DNA from: Bog-532 sp963828445 | Lineage (GTDB): Bacteria; Actinomycetota; Actinomycetes; Streptosporangiales; Streptosporangiaceae | Reading direction: 5' to 3' | DNA: 64,000 bases | Assembly: GCA_963828445.1 (NCBI GenBank) | Contig: CAWHFP010000021.1 | Coordinates: forward strand, 186,001 to 250,000 | Shown: positions 43,618 through 52,959 of the stretch, piece by piece | How positions within the stretch are numbered: the stretch's first letter is position 1 | Layout: every line of letters begins with the position of its first letter | The notes under the pieces: generated by a model | What the model was told of the DNA's origin: nothing | The model's input: the letters and a program-made list of their open reading frames with translations, nothing else | Databases searched by the model: none | Translations under genes and position numbers: made by a program

Positions 43618-44592
43618 ATGGCGGAGATCACCCTCGCGGCCGCGACCCTGACCCGGCCCTGGACCGCGGCGGTGAAGGACGGCTCGGCGGGAGTCGGGCC
43701 GGTGGGCGCCGACCGCTTCCGGCTCGAGTTCGAGGAGATCCCGGTGATCATCCGGGCCTTCCGCCGGATGGTCCGCTCGCTGGACTTCGACGTCACCGAG
43801 ATGGCGTTCACCACGTACCTGTGCGCCAAGTCGTTCGGCAAGCCGTTCACCGCGCTGCCGGTGTTCCTGGCCCGCGGCTTCCACCACGGCGCGATCACCC
43901 GGTCCGCGGTGGCCGGGCCGGCCTCGGCCGCCGCCGGGCCGCACGCCCTGGAGGGCCAGCGGGTGGGGGTCAACCGCGGTTACACGGTCACCACCGGGGT
44001 GTGGGCCCGCGGCATCCTGGCCGACCAGTACGGCGTGGACCTGGACCGGGTGACCTGGGTGCCGTCGGGCGACGAGCACGTGGCCGAGTACCAGCCGCCA
44101 CCCAACGTGGTCCCGGCCGGGCCGGACCAGGACGTGACGGCCATGATGGCCGCGGGCGAGCTGGCGGCCGGGGTCGGCTTCCCCGCCGGCACCCCCGGCC
44201 TGACACCGTTGCTGCCCGACGCCGAGCAGGCCGGCTACGACGCCCTGCGCCACCGCGGCCTCTACCCCATCAACCACCTGCTGGTGGTCAAGGACGAGCT
44301 GCTGGCCGCCCACCCCGGGCTGGCCCCGGCCCTGTTCGCGGCCTACGCCGCGGCCAAGGACCAGTACGTGGCCCGGCTCCGGGCCGGGGACATCAGCGAC
44401 CCGGACCCGGCCGACCGCATGCTGGCCCGGGTGATGGAGATCACCGGGGCCGACCCGCTCCCCTACGGCATCGCCCCCAACCGGGCCATGATCGACCAGC
44501 TGGTCCGGCACGCGGTCAGCCAGCACATCCTGGCCAAGCCGTTCAGCGCCGAAGAGCTGTTCCCCGCGAGCACCCACGACCTGACCGCCTGA
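43618..44592 (+). CDS. 4,5-Dihydroxyphthalate decarboxylase-like protein
   Basis: A 324-residue protein of the periplasmic-binding-like fold without a signal peptide: EEIPVIIRAFRRMVRSLDFDVTEMAFTTYL, FLARGFHHGAIT, GQRVGVNRGYTVTTGVWARGILADQYGVDL and YPINHLLVVKDEL. This is the pattern of cytoplasmic 4,5-dihydroxyphthalate decarboxylase (Pht5), which yields protocatechuate. Several relatives remain uncharacterised, so the exact substrate is open. Heads the plus-strand rpiB-mdh operon. Confidence 0.85.
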   Translation: MAEITLAAATLTRPWTAAVKDGSAGVGPVGADRFRLEFEEIPVIIRAFRRMVRSLDFDVTEMAFTTYLCAKSFGKPFTALPVFLARGFHHGAITRSAVAGPASAAAGPHALEGQRVGVNRGYTVTTGVWARGILADQYGVDLDRVTWVPSGDEHVAEYQPPPNVVPAGPDQDVTAMMAAGELAAGVGFPAGTPGLTPLLPDAEQAGYDALRHRGLYPINHLLVVKDELLAAHPGLAPALFAAYAAAKDQYVARLRAGDISDPDPADRMLARVMEITGADPLPYGIAPNRAMIDQLVRHAVSQHILAKPFSAEELFPASTHDLTA

Positions 44593-44617
44593 CCTGCCGC
44601 CCGATTGGGGAGAGCCC

Positions 44618-45064
44618 GTGCGGATCGCGATCGCCGCCGACCACAACGGTGTGGACCTGAAGGCCCGGCTCACCGGCTGGCTCTGCGAGCACGGGCACGA
44701 GGTCGACGACCGGGGCACCCACGGCACCGAGACCGTGGACTACCCGCCGCTCTGCGCCGACGTGGGCCGTCAGGTCGTGGGCGGGCATGCCGACCGCGGC
44801 ATCGTGCTCGGCGGCTCCGGCTCGGGCGAGCAGATGGCCTGCAACAAGATCGCCGGGGTGCGGGCCGGGGTGTGCCACGACCTGTTCACGACCCAGATCG
44901 CCCGGGCCCACAACGACGCCAACGTGCTGATCATCGGGACCAAGATCGTGGCCCCGGCGCTGGCCGAGCTGATCACCGAGCTGTGGCTGAACACCCCGTT
45001 CAAGGGCGGCCCGCATCAGCGCCGGCTGGACCAGATCGCGGCACTCGAACAGGGCCTCCACTAA
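44618..45064 (+). CDS. RpiB-type sugar-phosphate isomerase
   Basis: A 148-residue RpiB/LacAB protein: IAIAADHNGVDLKARL, GSGSGEQMACNKIAGVRAGVCHD and HNDANVLIIGTKIV. The Glu in GSGSGEQ replaces the catalytic Cys of E. coli RpiB, as in actinobacterial enzymes. It may be a housekeeping ribose-5-phosphate isomerase or may have been recruited for an isomerisation in this pathway (for example of a keto-enol ring product), which is speculation based on context. Confidence 0.88.
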   Translation: MRIAIAADHNGVDLKARLTGWLCEHGHEVDDRGTHGTETVDYPPLCADVGRQVVGGHADRGIVLGGSGSGEQMACNKIAGVRAGVCHDLFTTQIARAHNDANVLIIGTKIVAPALAELITELWLNTPFKGGPHQRRLDQIAALEQGLH

Positions 45065-45074
45065 TCTGCCCATC

Positions 45075-46049
<975 letters not shown>

Positions 46050-46123
46050 GGGTCGGCCGCACTCCCCCGGGGCGCTCGGGCGCCCCGGGGCGGCCCGCCG
46101 CCCGCCCGCGTTGGCCCGCGGAG

Positions 46124-46579
46124 CTAGCCGGAGTGGCCGTCCGGGCGGGCCACGATAGTTTTCAGCGAGTTCCGCAGGTGCTGGGCATCCTGGGCGGCGA
46201 GCGAGGAAAGGTAGACGCGCTCGGCCGCGTCGCGGGCCTTGATCGCGCTCCGGAAGATGCCCCGGCCGGCCTCGGTCAGCCCCACCACGTTGCGGCGGCG
46301 GTCCCCTGCGTGCGGCTGCCGGGCCACGACGCCCTTGCCCTCAAGCCCGTCCAGCATCGCCACCATCGTCGTCCGGTCGACGCCCAGCCGCTGGGCCACC
46401 TGCTGTTGCGACAGCGGCTCCGGCCCGGCGATGACGACGAGGATCCCCAGCTCCCTGCTGTCGATCCCGAGCGGCGCCAGCGCCTGGTCGGCCTGTTCCG
46501 ACAGCTGCAGGTGGGCGTGCTTGAGCAGATACCCCAGGCTGTCCGTCAGCTCCGGGGACGGTTGCTCATCACTCGACAC
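46124..46579 (-). CDS. MarR-family transcriptional regulator
   Basis: A 151-residue MarR protein: LGIDSRELGILVVIAGPEPLSQQQVAQRLGVDRTTMVAMLDGLEGKGVVARQP, then the wing DRRRNVVGLTEAG. Divergent from the epimerase-like gene at 46655, with two dyads between. Likely represses both. Confidence 0.9.
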   Translation of the reverse strand: MSSDEQPSPELTDSLGYLLKHAHLQLSEQADQALAPLGIDSRELGILVVIAGPEPLSQQQVAQRLGVDRTTMVAMLDGLEGKGVVARQPHAGDRRRNVVGLTEAGRGIFRSAIKARDAAERVYLSSLAAQDAQHLRNSLKTIVARPDGHSG

Positions 46580-46597
46580 CCTCGCATCTTACAGCTA

Positions 46598-46626
46598 TGC
46601 TGATCGTCAGCAATACTGATGATCAG
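46598..46626. promoter_or_regulatory. Candidate MarR operators
   Basis: TGCTGA-TCG-TCAGCA (46598-46612) is a perfect dyad, and CTGAT-G-ATCAG (46616-46626) a second one, in the 75-bp divergent spacer. Confidence 0.6.
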
Positions 46627-46654
46627 CGGCACTGACTAAAAGGAGGGATCCGGG

Positions 46655-47599
46655 ATGATTCTGGTCACCGGAGGCCTGGGCTTCATCGGCTCGCACACCA
46701 CTCAGGCCCTGCTCGACCTGGGCGAAGGCTGTGTACTCCTGCAGCGGCGCGACCGCGGGCTCCCGGCTTACTGGGAGAAAGCGCAGGTGGTGGCGGAGAG
46801 GGGTGACGTCACCGACCTGCCTTCCCTGCTGGACATCGGCACCCGCCACCAGATCACCGGCATCGTGCACCTGGCCGGGTCCATGCCCTGGCCACCCAGC
46901 TCGGACCATCCGGTGGCGGCGGCGCGTACGGCCCTGGGCGGCCTGTTCAACATCATGCAAGCCGCCCAGGAGTGGGGCGTCCGGCGCGTCGGCGTGGCCA
47001 GCACCATCGGCGTCTACGGCGGCCTCCCGGCCGAGGGGCCACTGCGGGAAGATATGCCGCTGCCCATGACCTCCCGCCACCTGATCCCCGCGTTCAAGAA
47101 GATCGGGGAGCTGCTCAACGACCACCTGGCCGACGCCACCGGCCTCGACGTCGTGAACTACCGCATCTCCGGGACCTGGGGACCGCGGGGCCACGACGAC
47201 CCGTTCTTCCCCGCCCCCGCGCTCGTCCACGCCGCCGCCCGGGGCACCGCGCCCGATCTCTCGCGGCTGGCCCGGCCCGCCCGGGCCGAGGACGCCCTCG
47301 ACCTGTGCTACGTCAAAGACACCGGCCGGGCCATCGCCCTCCTGCAGCTGGCCGGTCAGCTCAGCTACCGCACCTACAACGTCGCGTCCGGCCACGCGAC
47401 CAGCAACGCCGAGGTCATCGCCGCGATCAAGACGGCCGTCCCAGACGCGCAACTGGAGCTAGCCGCCGGCGGGGACCGCCACCGCAGCTGGCTCGACATC
47501 ACCCGCCTGCAGCAGGACACCGGCTACCAGCCCGCCTACGACACCGAGCGCGCGGCGGCCGACTACATCGCCTGGCTCCGGGCGGGCCACGAGCGCTAA
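46655..47599 (+). CDS. NAD-dependent epimerase/dehydratase family protein
   Basis: A 314-residue extended SDR: MILVTGGLGFIGSHTTQALL, IVHLAGSMPWP, GVASTIGVYGG and a later YRISGTWGPRGHDDP. The catalytic Tyr-x-x-x-Lys is not obvious: the expected position reads HLIPAFKKIGE, with Tyr replaced. ATG 46655 follows AGGAGG. It is under likely MarR control; substrate unknown. It overlaps the convergent hydrolase by 4 bp. Confidence 0.85.
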   Translation: MILVTGGLGFIGSHTTQALLDLGEGCVLLQRRDRGLPAYWEKAQVVAERGDVTDLPSLLDIGTRHQITGIVHLAGSMPWPPSSDHPVAAARTALGGLFNIMQAAQEWGVRRVGVASTIGVYGGLPAEGPLREDMPLPMTSRHLIPAFKKIGELLNDHLADATGLDVVNYRISGTWGPRGHDDPFFPAPALVHAAARGTAPDLSRLARPARAEDALDLCYVKDTGRAIALLQLAGQLSYRTYNVASGHATSNAEVIAAIKTAVPDAQLELAAGGDRHRSWLDITRLQQDTGYQPAYDTERAAADYIAWLRAGHER

Positions 47600-48447
47600 C
47601 GCGCCGAGGCCAGGAACTTCAGGATCCGCTGGGGGGCCGTGTCGGCGGTCTGCTCGGGGACGGGGGCGTCCCAGTACTCCGCGTGGGGCAGGCACTCTTG
47701 CAGGTAGCGCGCTGCCGAGGGGGCGTGGGAGCCGTCCTGGCCCGGGACGACCAGCGAAGCAACCTTCGATATAAAAAGATCTTCGGGTTCTGGGCCGGGC
47801 ACCGTGTCGCGGTCGAACAGGGTGCGGGCCAGGCCGCCGGCCACGGTCAGGTACGAGGCCGGGTCCTGGGCGGCGAACTCGCGGGCGAACGCCGGGTCGG
47901 AGCGGAGGACCGGGGCCCACAACCCGACCCGGGGGTCTTCGGTGAAGCTGGCCTGGGACCGGGCGGCCAGGTCGGCCACGCCGGACGGGCCGTGTTCGGC
48001 GGCGTAGGCCAGGTGGGTGGCGAACCGCTCGTGCTGGCGGACCCGGTAGCGGGGGCCGCCGGCCGGGGAGTACAAGATCATCGACCGGGTGGCGCCGGGG
48101 TACTCGGTGGCGAAGGTGGCCGCCACCGAGCAGCCGACGCAGCCGCCCATCAGGTGGGCCGAGGCCAGGCCCAGGTGCTCCAGCAGGCCTTTGCCCTGGG
48201 CCGCGTAGTGGCGCCAGGTGATCCGCTCGACCCGGCCGCCGGAGGCCCCGGATTCGCGGCGGTCGAAGGTGATGCAGGTGTAGTCGCGGGTCAGGTGGTC
48301 CAGCAGGCGCAGCCGTTGGTAGAGGCTGAACGACGTCCAGTTGGCGGCGACCGCGTTGAAGCCGCCCGGGGAGAACATCAGCAGCGGCGGCCCGGACCCG
48401 GCCACTTCGTAGTGGGTGGCGATCCCGTCGACCACGGCTACCGGCAC
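47596..48447 (-). CDS. Alpha/beta hydrolase with a Cys nucleophile elbow
   Basis: A 283-residue protein: FSPGGFNAVAANW (oxyanion region), CITFDRRESGASGG, then the elbow HLMGGCVGCSVAA, where Cys stands in place of the usual Ser, and VVPGQDGSHAPSAARYL (acid region). Dienelactone hydrolases also use Cys, but this protein is otherwise of the esterase/C-C-hydrolase shape. GTG 48447 overlaps the PanB-like gene by 10 bp. Last gene of the operon that begins with bicupin C. An AT-rich motif copy is embedded at 47755. Confidence 0.8.
   Translation of the reverse strand: MPVAVVDGIATHYEVAGSGPPLLMFSPGGFNAVAANWTSFSLYQRLRLLDHLTRDYTCITFDRRESGASGGRVERITWRHYAAQGKGLLEHLGLASAHLMGGCVGCSVAATFATEYPGATRSMILYSPAGGPRYRVRQHERFATHLAYAAEHGPSGVADLAARSQASFTEDPRVGLWAPVLRSDPAFAREFAAQDPASYLTVAGGLARTLFDRDTVPGPEPEDLFISKVASLVVPGQDGSHAPSAARYLQECLPHAEYWDAPVPEQTADTAPQRILKFLASAR
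47755..47779. repeat. Copy 3 of the CGAAG-N4-CTTCGATA motif, inside a gene
   Basis: CGAAGCAACCTTCGATATAAAAAG sits within the hydrolase gene and encodes LFISKVAS in unusually AT-rich codons. The dyad and trailing ATA(T)AAA match the copy at 8257. Confidence 0.5.
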
Positions 48448-49259
48448 GCGTCACCCCGGATGTGGCGGCCGGACCGCACGTCGTCGGCGACCGCGGTGAG
48501 CGCGTCCAGCGTGGTCTGGGCCACGTAGGCGTAGGTGTCGGGCTTGTCGTCGAGGGTGGCGGCGGCGTAGCCGATGGCGGCGTGGGCCATCCGGACCCGG
48601 CCGTCCAGCCAGGGGCCGCCGCCCGCGCCGCCGATGACCGGGATCGCGACAGCGTTAGCTACTGCGGGCCCGGCGGCCGGGCCGGAGTTGGTGAAGTCGA
48701 GCAGGGCCGCGCCCGCCGCCTCCAGGTCCTGGGCCTGGCGGACCAGTTCGTCGGTCATGCTGGCCGGGAGCTGCGCGCCCGCGGTGAACATGGCCTGGTA
48801 GTCCAGGCCGTGCCGGAGCGCGGTCTGCGGGGTGACCCCGAACTGGGCCCAGACCGGGATGCCGGCCCGGGCCACCGCCGACACCGCGTCCGGGAAGTCC
48901 GGCGCGGCGTCGATCTTGACCAGGTCGGCTCCGGCTTCCTTGGCCATCCGGATCGCGGCGCGGACCGCGGCGGCGGTTCCCTCCTGGACCGGGCCGAACG
49001 GCAGGTCCACGCTGACCAGGGCGCGGGCGGTGCCGCGGCGCACGGCCTGGGCCACCACCAGCATCTGCTCCATGGTGACCTCGAGCGGGTTGCGCTGGCC
49101 CCACAGGTTCACGCCCACCGAGTCCCCGACCGAGACGATCTCCACCCCGGCCCGGTCGGCGATCCGGGCCACCTGGAAGTCCCAGGCCACCACGCCGACG
49201 ATCTTGCGCCCCTGGGTCTTCATGTGGTGCAACGCCGGCACCGTCACCCGATCGGCCAC
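48438..49259 (-). CDS. PanB-like (PEP mutase superfamily) protein
   Basis: A 273-residue TIM-barrel protein with the PanB frame: VSVGDSVGVNLWGQ and VSVDLPFG (metal Asp residues), AVRAAIRMAKEAGADLVKID and WAQFGVTPQ. In PanB the third segment reads KLEGG and the base lies in an LEC/LEL motif; here they are KIDAA and LDFTNSG, so key acids differ. It is therefore probably not ketopantoate hydroxymethyltransferase and may act on another 2-oxo acid. In an operon with the Rieske oxygenase. Confidence 0.75.
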   Translation of the reverse strand: MADRVTVPALHHMKTQGRKIVGVVAWDFQVARIADRAGVEIVSVGDSVGVNLWGQRNPLEVTMEQMLVVAQAVRRGTARALVSVDLPFGPVQEGTAAAVRAAIRMAKEAGADLVKIDAAPDFPDAVSAVARAGIPVWAQFGVTPQTALRHGLDYQAMFTAGAQLPASMTDELVRQAQDLEAAGAALLDFTNSGPAAGPAVANAVAIPVIGGAGGGPWLDGRVRMAHAAIGYAAATLDDKPDTYAYVAQTTLDALTAVADDVRSGRHIRGDACR

Positions 49260-49268
49260 GGCCCGCCC

Positions 49269-49797
49269 CTAGACCCGCAGGGCCGACAGGACTTCGGCCA
49301 CGTCGTCGCTTTCCCGCAAGATGACCAGCACCATGGCGTTGGGCCGCAGGGCCGACACCACGTCGGCGGTGCTGCCCTGGACCCGGCACGACCAGCCCGG
49401 CCGACATGATGGAGCGGGCCGCGCAGGCGTCCCCGATCACCGCGGCCGCCTCGGCGCTGGCGCCGTGGTCGCCGGTGGGCCCGGCCAGCATGACCACCAC
49501 GTCGGCGTCGGCCAGTTCGTCGCCGAGCCGGACTTCGGCCCCGCCGGTGGTCCGCAGCCGGGTGTCGTCGCCGGCCGGCACCACCTGGTCCAGGACCAGG
49601 AAGTGCCCGCCACGCCAGGGCTGACGGGCCGCCAGCTGGCGGGCCAGGCCGGCCGTGCGCGGGTCCAGCGCGATGACCCGGGAGTCGCGGTGCGAGGTGT
49701 CCGGGTAGTCGATGCGGAACCGGGCCTCGGCCGCGGTCGCGGCCCGGGCGCAGCTGCTGGCCAGGGTGGGCTGACGGGCCAGGGTGGTGGTGGTCAT
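49269..49797 (-). pseudogene. Conserved hypothetical protein, one-base frameshift
   Basis: Starts ATG 49797, 4 bp after the Rieske stop. The first 137 codons read ARFRIDYPDTSHRDSRVIAL, ADADVVVMLAGPTGDHGASA and IGDACAARSIMSAGLVV. Then an extra base (about 49385) breaks the frame. Removing it continues RVQGSTADVVSALRPNAMVL and VILRESDDVAEVLSALRV to a stop at 49269. It would be about 175 residues with a Rossmann-like feel. I do not recognise the family. It lies between the Rieske and PanB-like genes. Confidence 0.65.
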
Positions 49798-49801
49798 CCG
49801 G

Positions 49802-51097
49802 TCAGACCGAGGCGTGCTTGACGCCGGGCTGGACTTCGAGGGCCTCGCGGCAGCCTTCGATGAACGCCTGATCCTTGGGCAGCACCACGGCCGCGGACCG
49901 GACCCTCTGGTGTTTGACGTCGACCCCGGGCGGTCGCTCACCCTCGTCGCGCAGGGCTTCCACGGCCCGCCACAGCTTGCGCCGGGCCATGATGATGCCG
50001 CTGTCGGTGGAGACCAGCTTCTCCTTGGTCCGGTCCACGATCGGGCCCATGCTCTCCTGCAGCGACGCGTCCTGCATGGCGATGCCCTTGACCCCGGAGT
50101 AGGTGTCGCCTCGCTTCTGGGCCGCGCGGTCCATCAGGTAGTCGTTGTCCTTGTTGGCCAGCGGCCGGTAGCTGCCGCCGGGCTCGTACTCGTTGTGCAC
50201 GCCGTGGCCGTCCAGCATGGCCTGCCGCTCGGCCTCGGTGAGGGCCCGGGTCGAGTGGTAGTCGAAGCTGTACACCCAGCAGTTCTCGTCGTCGATCGGG
50301 ATCCAGAAGTGCCCGTGCACCGGGTGGTCACCGCGGGGCGGGATCATCGTGAAGCTGGGCATGACCCAGGGGGTGATCCGCCAGTAGTAGTTGTCGCCGT
50401 CGGCGTTGCGGCGGACCCCGATGAACAGGCCGCCCTCGGACTCGACGACCTCGAAGAACGGCTTCAGGTCGGCCAGGTTGTACTTGTTGCCCTGAGCCCC
50501 CTTGAACAGCGGGTCGCTCTTCAGGCCGCCGGAGTGCAGCCAGGACACGTGGCTGGAGTCGATGCCGCCCTCCAGCGCCTGCAGCCAGTTGCACTCCTGC
50601 CAGCGCTTGGAGGTGAAGGTGTTCTCGGCCGGCACCCGGGCGAACTCCCACTCGGGCAGATCCGGGGTGGTGGCCGGGTCACCCATGTAGGTCCAGAGCA
50701 CGTCGCCGAGCTTGACCATCGGGTAGCTGCGCAGCTTGATCTTCTTGCACAGCGCGCTCTCCCGCTCGGCGGGTTCGGACGGGATCTCGACGCACTGGCC
50801 GTTCACGTCGTACTTCCAGCCGTGGTACGTACAGCGCAGGCCGGACTCCTCGTTGCGGCCGAACCAGAGCGACACGCCGCGGTGGGCGCAGAACTCGTCC
50901 ATCAGCCCGTACCGGCCTTCGGTGTCCCGGAACGCGATCAGCCGCTCGGACAGCAGCTTGACCCGGACCGGCGGGCAGTCGTTCTCGGGCAGTTCCTCGG
51001 CCAGCATGGCCGGGATCCAGTACTGCCGGAACAGATCCCCCATCGGCGTGCCGGGACCCGTCTGGGTGAGGAGTTCGTTGATCTCCTGCTTGAGCAT
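49802..51097 (-). CDS. Rieske oxygenase, phthalate 4,5-dioxygenase-type oxygenase subunit
   Basis: A 431-residue aromatic-ring-hydroxylating (or demethylating) oxygenase. Rieske ligands are Cys70, His72, Cys89 and His92 (CAHRG...CTYHGW). The mononuclear iron ligands are in GGIDSSHVSWLHSG (His183, His188, with Asp180 as bridge). The overall pattern (FRQYWIPAMLAEELPENDCP; WLQALEGG) matches Pht3-like oxygenases. Electrons would come from the ferredoxin and reductase genes 2 kb away. It overlaps the methyltransferase by one base. Confidence 0.92.
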   Translation of the reverse strand: MLKQEINELLTQTGPGTPMGDLFRQYWIPAMLAEELPENDCPPVRVKLLSERLIAFRDTEGRYGLMDEFCAHRGVSLWFGRNEESGLRCTYHGWKYDVNGQCVEIPSEPAERESALCKKIKLRSYPMVKLGDVLWTYMGDPATTPDLPEWEFARVPAENTFTSKRWQECNWLQALEGGIDSSHVSWLHSGGLKSDPLFKGAQGNKYNLADLKPFFEVVESEGGLFIGVRRNADGDNYYWRITPWVMPSFTMIPPRGDHPVHGHFWIPIDDENCWVYSFDYHSTRALTEAERQAMLDGHGVHNEYEPGGSYRPLANKDNDYLMDRAAQKRGDTYSGVKGIAMQDASLQESMGPIVDRTKEKLVSTDSGIIMARRKLWRAVEALRDEGERPPGVDVKHQRVRSAAVVLPKDQAFIEGCREALEVQPGVKHASV

Positions 51098-51789
51098 CAG
51101 GAGTCCTTCCGGGCCATGAACAGGCAGGTGAAGAAGGCCCGCCAGGCCACTTCGACGTCGGTGAACCCGGCCGTGGCGAGCGCCCGCAGGTGGTCATCGA
51201 CGCTGGTGAGTGGGTAGTTGTGGTGGTGCGAGGGGCCGTTGGACGGGGCCCCGAACCGCTTGCGGGCTGCCCGCAATCGCGTGTTCCACACGTCGGGCGG
51301 GCCGATGTGGTCGAGATTGACCAGCCAGCCGCCGGGAGCCAGCAGGTTCCCGGCCGCGGCGTAGAACCCGGCCAGGCCGGGGGCGTCCAGGTGGTGGGCG
51401 GCCCGGGAGGTGGTGATGATGTCGGCGCCGGCCGGGATCGGGCTGCCGTCCAGGGCGGTCATGTCGACGATCTCGAACGTGACCCGGTCGCCGAACGGGG
51501 CCAGCCGCTCCCGGGCCAGGTCGAGCATGGGCTCACTCGCGTCGGTCCAGACGCCGCGGGCGCCCGGGAACTGCTCCAGCATGACGGCCAGGAAGTCACC
51601 CGGGCCCGCGCCGATGTCGACGACCGTGCCCGGCTCCGGGTTGTCGCCGGCGATGATCACCGCGGCCATCTGCCGGGGCAAGGCGAGCTGGTCGCGGAAC
51701 GAGTCCCCGGCCGCCCAGTCCCGGGCGAAGCTGGTCTCGCGCCAGATCGCGGCGGCGGCCTGGCCCTGCTCGGTCCCCTGAGCGGTCAT
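51097..51789 (-). CDS. Class I SAM-dependent methyltransferase
   Basis: A 230-residue methyltransferase: motif I VVDIGAGPGDFLAVML, an acidic motif II region VWTDASEPMLDLARERL, then FEIVDMTALDG and LLAPGGWLVNLDH. It lacks a recognisable substrate domain. Start and stop overlap both neighbours (ATGA and TGATG), so it is tightly coupled to bicupin C and the Rieske oxygenase. An O-methylation or a rearranged role on a catechol is possible. Confidence 0.85.
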   Translation of the reverse strand: MTAQGTEQGQAAAAIWRETSFARDWAAGDSFRDQLALPRQMAAVIIAGDNPEPGTVVDIGAGPGDFLAVMLEQFPGARGVWTDASEPMLDLARERLAPFGDRVTFEIVDMTALDGSPIPAGADIITTSRAAHHLDAPGLAGFYAAAGNLLAPGGWLVNLDHIGPPDVWNTRLRAARKRFGAPSNGPSHHHNYPLTSVDDHLRALATAGFTDVEVAWRAFFTCLFMARKDS

Positions 51790-52811
51790 ACCCGCACCGC
51801 TTCGCTGGTGGCTTCGTGGCTGAACTCGGGGGCGTTCTCCAGGTAGGCGACCCGGTCGTAACCGAGCTGCTTGAACAGCCGGTTCTGGCCGGACAGCAGC
51901 CGCAGCGGCTGGCCGTCGGCGCTGAAGTGCTGGGCGATGGTGTTCTGCGGGACGTAGAGGGTGTCCCCGGCCGTGATCTCGTGCCGGGTGGGCTCGGTGG
52001 CGATCCGGGCGTAGTACTTCTCGTCCAGCTCGGCCGCGACCTCCCAGTGCAGGCTGTAGCCGGAGCCGCCCAGCACGTAGAGCACCTCGTCGGCCATGTG
52101 CCAGCGCTTGCCGGACCGGCTGCCGGCCGGAATCTCGAGCTCGAAGCAGTCCACGCTGAACGTGCGCACGTCGGTGGTCTCCGGGGAGGACAGCACCCGG
52201 ACCCGGCCCAGCGGGGTGGTCTCCCACACGGTGTCGGACGGCTTGACCACCTTGCGGCGCTGCTGCACACCCGGGGTCCAGATCCGGGACCAGTCCTCGC
52301 GGGGCCCGAACTTGTCCCCGTCGGGAATCGGGCCGCTCTTGCCCTGCTGCAGCAGGCCCAGGTACATCCACGCGCACTTGGCCTTCATGACCAGGGCGGT
52401 GGCGGTCTCGTCGTAGGGGTTGAAGTGGCGGTGCACCGAGTCGGTGTGGACCAGGACCAGGTCGTCCTTGGCCCAGTCGTAACGCTGACCATCGTGGATC
52501 TCGTAGCCGCGGCCTTCGAGAATGTAGAAGGCCGCCTCGTTCTGGTGACCGTGACCGGCGTTGGAGGAACGCGGCGGCAGCTGGACGAAGTGCACCTGCA
52601 GGGACTGGGTCAGGAACGGGTCGTCGCCCGGCCCCACTCGCCACCAGGTGCGGGACTGGTCGGAGTCGCCGGAGTGGCCCACCGAGGCGTCGTCGGTGAC
52701 GACCTCGTCGCTGCGCACCCGGGGGGCGGCCAGCTGGGCCGTGCGGAACTCCTTCAGGCCGTACTGCTCCGAGGTGATGCCCCGGAGAAACACCCGTCCC
52801 TTTTTCGCCAC
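51786..52811 (-). CDS. Bicupin protein C
   Basis: A 341-residue bicupin. GTG 52811 follows AAAGGAG. Domain 1: NAGHGHQNEAAFYILEGRGYEIHDG...VHTDSVHRHFNPY, a complete 3-His/Glu set. Domain 2: KRWHMADEVLYVLGGSGYSLHWEV...VPQNTIAQHF, with fewer ligands. First gene of the operon bicupin-methyltransferase-Rieske-hypothetical-PanB-like-hydrolase. A palindromic GGTCTAAC box lies upstream at 52930. It could be a ring-cleaving dioxygenase; no proof from sequence. Confidence 0.82.
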   Translation of the reverse strand: MAKKGRVFLRGITSEQYGLKEFRTAQLAAPRVRSDEVVTDDASVGHSGDSDQSRTWWRVGPGDDPFLTQSLQVHFVQLPPRSSNAGHGHQNEAAFYILEGRGYEIHDGQRYDWAKDDLVLVHTDSVHRHFNPYDETATALVMKAKCAWMYLGLLQQGKSGPIPDGDKFGPREDWSRIWTPGVQQRRKVVKPSDTVWETTPLGRVRVLSSPETTDVRTFSVDCFELEIPAGSRSGKRWHMADEVLYVLGGSGYSLHWEVAAELDEKYYARIATEPTRHEITAGDTLYVPQNTIAQHFSADGQPLRLLSGQNRLFKQLGYDRVAYLENAPEFSHEATSEAVRV

Positions 52812-52820
52812 GATGCTCCT

Positions 52821-52916
52821 TTGGCTGTGCTGGCTCTGGCTTCTGGCTCTGGCTCTGGCTTCTGGCGCGGCCGGCCTGTGCGCGGCTTTGGCGCGGCCTG
52901 TACGCGGTCTGTGCGC
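52821..52916. repeat. Low-complexity direct repeats in the bicupin C leader
   Basis: CTGGCTCTGGCTTCTGG is repeated, followed by three variants of CCTGTGCGCGGCT. These lie between the operator at 52930 and the start codon at 52811. Confidence 0.7.
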
Positions 52917-52929
52917 GGCTTGAGCTATC

Positions 52930-52946
52930 GGTCTAACTGTTATACC
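52930..52946. promoter_or_regulatory. Palindromic GGTCTAAC box upstream of bicupin C
   Basis: GGTCTAACTGTTATACC is a 17-bp dyad (GGTnTAACnGTTAnACC), the most symmetric member of the GGTCTAAC group. Confidence 0.6.
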
Positions 52947-52959
52947 TCTTGGCCGGTTG

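Noticed and set aside
48438..49259. Pantothenate biosynthesis gene panB
   Set aside because: Key acidic residues differ, the N-terminus is atypical, and the context is an oxygenase operon.
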